This document shows, in pieces, positions 7,178-10,821 of a DNA stretch of 10,821 bases. The stretch spans positions 1-10,821 of the forward strand of contig CAYLHX010000030.1 of assembly GCA_964383675.1 (NCBI GenBank), given 5' to 3'. This DNA is from CAYLHX01 sp964383675 (lineage in GTDB: Bacteria > Patescibacteriota > Gracilibacteria > UBA1369 > LOWO2-01-FULL-3). Under the pieces are notes generated by a model. The model was not told where the DNA came from, ran no database searches, and saw nothing but the letters and a program-made list of their open reading frames with translations. A program made the position numbers and the translations under genes. Position 1 is the stretch's first letter, and each line of letters starts with the position of its first letter.

Positions 7178-7198
7178 CACTGCGATTTAAATGTGCCT

Positions 7199-7489
7199 AT
7201 GTTATCCGACGATCAGGTAAAACATGTAGCAAAACTGGCAAGATTGGCTCTTTCCGATGAAGAGGTGGAGAAGTTTGGAACCCAGCTTTCCAGAGTGCTG
7301 GATTATATGGATATTTTGGGAGAGGTTAATACCGATAATGTGGAACTAACTTCTCAGGTAACCGGTCTCTCCAATGTTATGGATAAGGATGAGATTAGAG
7401 AGCCGCAGGCCAGCAGAGAAGAGCTTTTGGGGTGTTCGGAGTTGCCGGTGGATAGTAATCAAATTCGTGTAAAGCCTACAATTAAATAA
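7199..7489 (+). CDS. gatC: Asp-tRNA(Asn)/Glu-tRNA(Gln) amidotransferase subunit C
   Basis: GatC is the small subunit that wraps around GatA and bridges it to GatB in the GatCAB complex, which converts misacylated Asp-tRNA(Asn) or Glu-tRNA(Gln) to the amide form. The 96-residue product has the diagnostic N-terminal helix VKHVAKLARLALSDEE (7-22). Next comes the spaced LGEVNTDNVE (40-49) and the NVMDKDEIRE stretch leading to the C-terminal tail, all as in the family. I prefer ATG at 7199 because it puts the HVAKLARL motif at the usual distance from the N-terminus; an in-frame GTG at 7193 would add only two residues. The stop overlaps the gatA start by one base (TAATG), so translation is coupled. 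There is no Shine-Dalgarno. Confidence 0.92.
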   Translation: MLSDDQVKHVAKLARLALSDEEVEKFGTQLSRVLDYMDILGEVNTDNVELTSQVTGLSNVMDKDEIREPQASREELLGCSELPVDSNQIRVKPTIK

Positions 7490-8922
7490 TGGATCAGTTA
7501 AATAGACTCACAATTAGGGAGGCTTCTGAAGGTTTGCGCAAAAAGGATTTTTCCAGTGAGGAATTGACTAAAGCTTCTTTGGCCGCGATTCAGGAGAAGA
7601 ATAAGGAGCTGAACGCCTATGTTTTAGTGGATGAGCTGGGAGCTTTGGAGGCGGCTAGGAATGTGGATCAGAAGCTTGGCGCCGGTGAAAAAGTCTCCGA
7701 TTTGGCTGGTGTACCTGTGGCCTTGAAGGATATTTTTAATACCAAAGGTGTTAAAACAACTTGTTGTTCACCAATTTTGAAGGATTTTGTGCCTCCATAT
7801 GATGCCAGTGTAGTTAAAAAGCTCAGAGAAGCCGATATGGTAATGTTGGGTAAAACCAACATGGATGAGTTTGCCTGTGGTGCCTCAACCGAACATTCTT
7901 GTTTCGGGGTTACCAGGAATCCCTATGATCCTGAGAGGGTGGCAGGAGGGTCTTCCGGTGGTAGTGCTTGTGCGGTAGCCGCAGATATGTGTGTCTATGC
8001 TTTGGGTACCGATACCGCTGGTTCTATTAGGCAGCCGGCCGCTTTTTGCGGAGTTTATGGAATGAAAGTGACTTATGGACGAGTGAGTCGCGCCGGAGTG
8101 ACGGCTATGGCCTCTTCTTGGGATACGATTGGGCCTTTTGCAAAAAGTGTTGAGGACATTGGTATCATTATGAATGTGATTGCCGGACATGATCGATTCG
8201 ACCTTACCACTCCGGCAAAAGAGGTGCCGAACTATCTTGATTTTCTGGGTAAAGATATAAAAGGAGTTAAGATTGGCTTGCCTAAAGAATACTTTGGGGA
8301 GGGAGTTCAGCCGGAAGTTGCCGAGAGTGTACGCCAAGCCGCCAAGCAATTGGAAACCAAGGGAGCAATTGTTCAGGAAGTCTCTCTTCCGATGACCAAG
8401 TATGCCGTGGCAGTTTATTATGTAACCATGCCTGCTGAATTGTCCGCCAACTTGGAGCGGTTTGACGGTATTAGATACGGTAAGAAACCTGATCCGGAGG
8501 GAGAGGATTTGGTTGAATATTACTTTAAGGCTCGCGGTGCGGGTTTTGGTGATGAAATTAAGAGACGTATTATGATTGGAACCTATGTTTTATCTGCCGG
8601 ATATTACGATGCTTATTATAAAAAGGCTCAGAAGGTGCGCACTTTAATTATTGAGGATTTCGCCAAAGTTTTTGCGGAGGTGGATGTCTTGTTGGCGCCG
8701 GTTTCGCCTATTCCGGCGTTTAAAGTGGGGGAGTTGGCGGACGATCCTTTGGCGATGTATATGGCTGATGCTTTGACAATTCCGGCCAGTGCCGCCGGTT
8801 TGCCGGCTCTGGCTTGTCCTTACGGAAAAACTGCGACCGGTTTACCTATCGGTTTGCAGCTTATAGCGCCTCAGTTTGAAGAAGGACTATGTTTGCAGGT
8901 GGCCAATGCTCTCACCGTTTAG
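7489..8922 (+). CDS. gatA: Asp-tRNA(Asn)/Glu-tRNA(Gln) amidotransferase subunit A
   Basis: GatA is the glutaminase subunit of GatCAB: an amidase-signature enzyme that releases ammonia from glutamine (or asparagine) and channels it to GatB. The 477-residue product carries the Ser-cisSer-Lys triad by spacing: Lys80 (VPVALKDI), Ser155 (AGGSSGGSA, 152-160) and Ser179 (GTDTAGSIRQP, 173-183). The last motif normally reads DTGGS; here Gly is replaced by Ala177 beside the cis-Ser. Further signatures are YGRVSRAGVTAMASSWDTIGP (in part) and the C-terminal GLPIGLQLI. The protein ends soon after that element (QVANALTV), about 10-20 residues earlier than typical GatA. gatB does not follow; instead gatA runs into the convergent regulator gene, overlapping it by 4 bp (TTAG). 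I take it as functional. Confidence 0.95.
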   Translation: MDQLNRLTIREASEGLRKKDFSSEELTKASLAAIQEKNKELNAYVLVDELGALEAARNVDQKLGAGEKVSDLAGVPVALKDIFNTKGVKTTCCSPILKDFVPPYDASVVKKLREADMVMLGKTNMDEFACGASTEHSCFGVTRNPYDPERVAGGSSGGSACAVAADMCVYALGTDTAGSIRQPAAFCGVYGMKVTYGRVSRAGVTAMASSWDTIGPFAKSVEDIGIIMNVIAGHDRFDLTTPAKEVPNYLDFLGKDIKGVKIGLPKEYFGEGVQPEVAESVRQAAKQLETKGAIVQEVSLPMTKYAVAVYYVTMPAELSANLERFDGIRYGKKPDPEGEDLVEYYFKARGAGFGDEIKRRIMIGTYVLSAGYYDAYYKKAQKVRTLIIEDFAKVFAEVDVLLAPVSPIPAFKVGELADDPLAMYMADALTIPASAAGLPALACPYGKTATGLPIGLQLIAPQFEEGLCLQVANALTV

Positions 8923-9788
8923 AAGAGTGAAAGGTTTTTTTCAGGAGTGACTTTTTCCTTTTCCAGGTTTGCTTTGTCACGTGAAAGGTTTTTTAGGATT
9001 TCCTGATCGTTGATTGGCTTTAGCAGTTTGGTCTTGGCATCGTGATTGTCCTCGAACATGGTGGAGTAGGCCCAACACATGTCGAAGATAGCTCTTTGAC
9101 TGGTGGCTATCTCCGAGCTTTCGATGATCATGCCTATCAGTTCGTCTTTATAGGAGATAATGGCGACCTTGTCGTCGTAGATGTTGATTTCGTTAGTGAA
9201 GTTGAAGTGGTCGGAGTCTATCAGTCTCATTTCGCGGTGATATTTTTGATCTTCTGAGTGAACCAGTTCACCGGCCTTATCGTCCGGACAAAGTCCCCTC
9301 AAGAATATTTTCTTTTGTGCTCTTTTTTCGACATATTCCTGGTCATAGTTTTTCCATTGCTTGCGGATTTCTTCTGAATTGGAGAAGTTTAGGATTTCGG
9401 TTTTAGCGGTCAAGGTGTCGGCATAGATGGCTTTAATACCTTCGAGCCCTTCGAAATAGCGAATTCTTGGGTGATTGGTCTCTCCGGTTAAGCGTTTGAA
9501 TTTTGGCAGGGCGCTTCTTAGACTGTTGGTGCGGATCTCAAACTCCTCCAATAGAACTTCGGGCTTGGTGCTGGTGAAATATTTAATCTTTTGCTTGGTA
9601 TAGTAACCAACCAGTCCCTTTTGCTTTAGCTTGTTTAAAATATCATAGGTGGTAACACGATTAATGCCGGCAGCTTGAGCGATTTTTGAAACCACGCCTG
9701 TGCCAACTTCAGTACAAGCCAGATAAACTTTAGATTCTTTATCGGTCAAACCCAAATTCATGAGAATTTTAATAAGTTCAGGTTCCAT
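8919..9788 (-). CDS. TrmB-type winged-helix transcriptional regulator
   Basis: This is a 289-residue protein with an N-terminal TrmB-like winged helix-turn-helix (about residues 5-75). LTDKESKVYLACTEVG (14-29) forms the first helices, VSKIAQAAGINRVTTYDILNKL (in part, 33-54) the turn and recognition helix, and GLVGYYTKQKIKYFTS (58-73) the wing. A linker helix (76-100) leads to a C-terminal domain (about 107-245) that resembles the effector half of TrmB relatives. It has RIRYFEGLEGIKAIYAD, a conserved-looking KVAIISYKDELIGMIIES strand pair, and QRAIFDMCWAYS. The last 45 residues are charged and probably flexible. TrmB regulators sense sugars or other small ligands in archaea and are also common in Patescibacteria; the ligand here cannot be told. 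It lies 69 bp downstream of holA on the same strand and may be co-transcribed or have its own start. The ATG has no Shine-Dalgarno. Confidence 0.85.
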   Translation of the reverse strand: MEPELIKILMNLGLTDKESKVYLACTEVGTGVVSKIAQAAGINRVTTYDILNKLKQKGLVGYYTKQKIKYFTSTKPEVLLEEFEIRTNSLRSALPKFKRLTGETNHPRIRYFEGLEGIKAIYADTLTAKTEILNFSNSEEIRKQWKNYDQEYVEKRAQKKIFLRGLCPDDKAGELVHSEDQKYHREMRLIDSDHFNFTNEINIYDDKVAIISYKDELIGMIIESSEIATSQRAIFDMCWAYSTMFEDNHDAKTKLLKPINDQEILKNLSRDKANLEKEKVTPEKNLSLF

Positions 9789-9803
9789 GGGGCAGAGAGG
9801 TTA

Positions 9804-9821
9804 GTTGTAGAAAATTGCAAC
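9804..9821. promoter_or_regulatory. Imperfect dyad upstream of the TrmB-type regulator, possible operator
   Basis: GTTGTAGAAAATTGCAAC has half-sites GTTGT and GCAAC, which pair with one G:T wobble around an 8 nt centre. It lies 16-33 bp before the regulator's start, where an autoregulatory operator would be expected. No clear -35/-10 pair was found in this 69 bp gap. A dyad of this size can occur by chance. Confidence 0.2.
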
Positions 9822-9857
9822 AAGCTTTGCGGACGGAGGTTATTTTAGCATTGGCTT

Positions 9858-10821
9858 CTACTGGCAGCAATCTATAATTAATTTTTCTATTGCTAGAATA
9901 TATTCTCTGTTGTCGGATTGATATGTTTTGATGCGGCCGGTTTTGAAATCTCGATCAATCTGCAAAAATTGTTTAAAAATCCCTGCCAGTTTTTCTTCCG
10001 AGAAATTTTTGGCTTGGTGGGAAGTTTTTTTGATTACAAAGGGATGTTGTTTCAGTTTTTGGATGATTGTGTGTTCACTTTCCCTTTTGCCAACCATTTC
10101 GTGGACCTGGATCAGGATTCGAAAGTGACGTACGATCATGAAAAAGATTTTCATTGGATCTTCGCCACTGTCGGTGAGGATTTGTAGCGTTTTTAGAGCT
10201 TCTTTGATGTTTTTGGAGGAGATATTGTCGGTTAGTTTGAAGACTGAAGATGTGAGGCAAGGCGTGGTTAGTTCATCAATGATTGCCTTAGTTACTTGCT
10301 GGTCTTGATTGTATGTTTTGAGTTTTGTAAGCTCATTGGAAAGTTTCCAGAGATCGTTGCCGGCGTGTTGAATCAGATAGTTTATTTCCATGGGCTTAAT
10401 GTTGAGGCCTATTCTCTGTGATTTTTCTTTGATCCAGTTGGAAATTTGCGTAGCTTGAAAAGGTTTGAACTCTTCAACGTGCCCGATTTTTTTGATTCTC
10501 TTATAGAGACTGCGGGTGCGGTCCGGAGTGCCGTTTTCGTGGAAAATGACTATACAAAAGTCCGGTGTTTTTTCAATATTTTCCGCCACTTTTTTTTGAT
10601 CGTCGGTTTTAGAGGTAGTTAAAAAATTTTTAACTATCAATAGGCGCTTTTCAGTGAGGAAAGGAATTGCTTCCAGATCAGTGATGAATTGGGAGATGTT
10701 TAACTTTTTTCCGTCCAGGACTTGCATGTCGCCTTCGTCGCCGTATTTTTTAAGAAAACCGTTTTGATAGAATTTCAGCTTTTCATGGCTGCTATAGCTG
10801 TTTTCTCCGTAAAGTAGAAAG
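9858..10821 (-). CDS. holA: DNA polymerase III subunit delta, 5' end cut by window
   Basis: The delta subunit is the clamp-opening wrench of the DNA polymerase III clamp loader. The coding frame does not begin at the ATG at 10727: it stays open to the right edge, and the extra residues read FLLYGENSYSSHEKL. This is the classic delta N-terminus, where LLYGEN stands where AAA+ proteins have Walker A but lacks a functional P-loop. With this extension about 320 residues are in the window, close to the family's full length (about 330), so only the first residue or two are missing. Other family features are the FLTEKRLLIVKNF strand-helix, FHENGTPDRTRSLYKRIKK, EFKPFQATQISNWIKE, a helical lid (LIQHAGNDLWKLSNELTKL) and the C-terminal collar domain. 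It ends with TAG at 9860-9858, 69 bp before the regulator gene on the same strand. Confidence 0.92.
   Translation of the reverse strand, partial: FLLYGENSYSSHEKLKFYQNGFLKKYGDEGDMQVLDGKKLNISQFITDLEAIPFLTEKRLLIVKNFLTTSKTDDQKKVAENIEKTPDFCIVIFHENGTPDRTRSLYKRIKKIGHVEEFKPFQATQISNWIKEKSQRIGLNIKPMEINYLIQHAGNDLWKLSNELTKLKTYNQDQQVTKAIIDELTTPCLTSSVFKLTDNISSKNIKEALKTLQILTDSGEDPMKIFFMIVRHFRILIQVHEMVGKRESEHTIIQKLKQHPFVIKKTSHQAKNFSEEKLAGIFKQFLQIDRDFKTGRIKTYQSDNREYILAIEKLIIDCCQ

Noticed and set aside
8909..8941. Possible terminator after gatA: CTCT...AGAG followed later by a run of seven T.
   Set aside because: The stem is only four pairs with an 11 nt loop, and the T run does not directly follow it. The sequence is also the coding end of the convergent gene.
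8927..8994. A 14 bp direct repeat, GTGAAAGGTTTTTT, at 8927-8940 and 8981-8994.
   Set aside because: The copies are 54 bp apart, exactly 18 codons, and encode the same KNLS residues in the flexible tail of the regulator. A small internal duplication or chance is enough; there is no sign of an attachment site or mobile element.
10725..10727. ATG at 10727 as the start of holA.
   Set aside because: The frame remains open to the window edge and encodes the conserved LLYGEN N-terminus of the delta subunit, so this Met is internal.
1..10821. A CRISPR array, tRNA, rRNA, toxin-antitoxin pair, phage or defence genes.
   Set aside because: No regularly spaced repeats, cloverleaf-like sequences, transposase motifs or defence-type domains were seen. 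The gaps between genes are all under about 90 bp and hold at most promoter-like signals.

Overview
The window looks like a stretch of a streamlined bacterial chromosome, most likely a Candidatus Patescibacteria (CPR) genome. The clues are indirect: moderate-to-low GC, almost no intergenic space, overlapping gene ends, no recognisable Shine-Dalgarno sequence before any start, shortened versions of standard proteins (RecO without its zinc site, GatA short at the C-terminus), an archaeal-looking TrmB-type regulator and an archaeal FAD-synthase-like nucleotidyltransferase. No marker gene fixes the phylum, so this is inference. The standard code fits: no gene needs an internal UGA, and recO appears to stop at one.

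Layout. At 1-311 (+) is the C-terminal end of a membrane-bound proton/sodium-pumping pyrophosphatase (hppA). It is followed after 10 bp by a Yip1-like multi-pass membrane protein (322-924). A possible terminator (933-972) and a good extended -10 promoter (954-982) then introduce an unrecognised 516-residue acidic, single-pass membrane protein (1005-2555). Next is a long RelA/SpoT-family (p)ppGpp synthetase (2623-4803) whose hydrolase site is clearly decayed. Converging on it, with a 44 bp overlap, is a minus-strand cluster. In transcription order it reads: small three-helix membrane protein (7116-6811), nucleotidyltransferase (6809-6354), ftsX (6317-5391), recO (5389-4760). At 7117-7198 a compact divergent promoter region separates this cluster from gatC-gatA (7199-8922, +), which overlap by one base. 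gatA converges, with a 4 bp overlap, on a minus-strand TrmB-type regulator (9788-8919). Upstream of that lies holA, the DNA polymerase III delta subunit (10821-9858), which runs off the right edge with probably only a residue or two missing.

How they fit together. Most of the genes are core housekeeping: membrane energetics, stringent response, division-linked peptidoglycan control (FtsX), recombination repair (RecO), the Asn/Gln-tRNA amidotransferase (GatC and GatA; GatB is not here) and clamp loading (delta). FtsE, the ATPase partner of FtsX, is also absent from the window. I see no tRNA, rRNA, CRISPR array, insertion sequence or phage gene, and no gene-free stretch longer than about 90 bp. 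There is no clear sign of a new multi-gene system. The items most worth attention are the hydrolase-dead RSH that keeps the RFKD motif of bifunctional enzymes, the unknown membrane-anchored acidic protein just upstream of it, and the genome-style features (no Shine-Dalgarno, leaderless-looking promoters, overlapping convergent ends).
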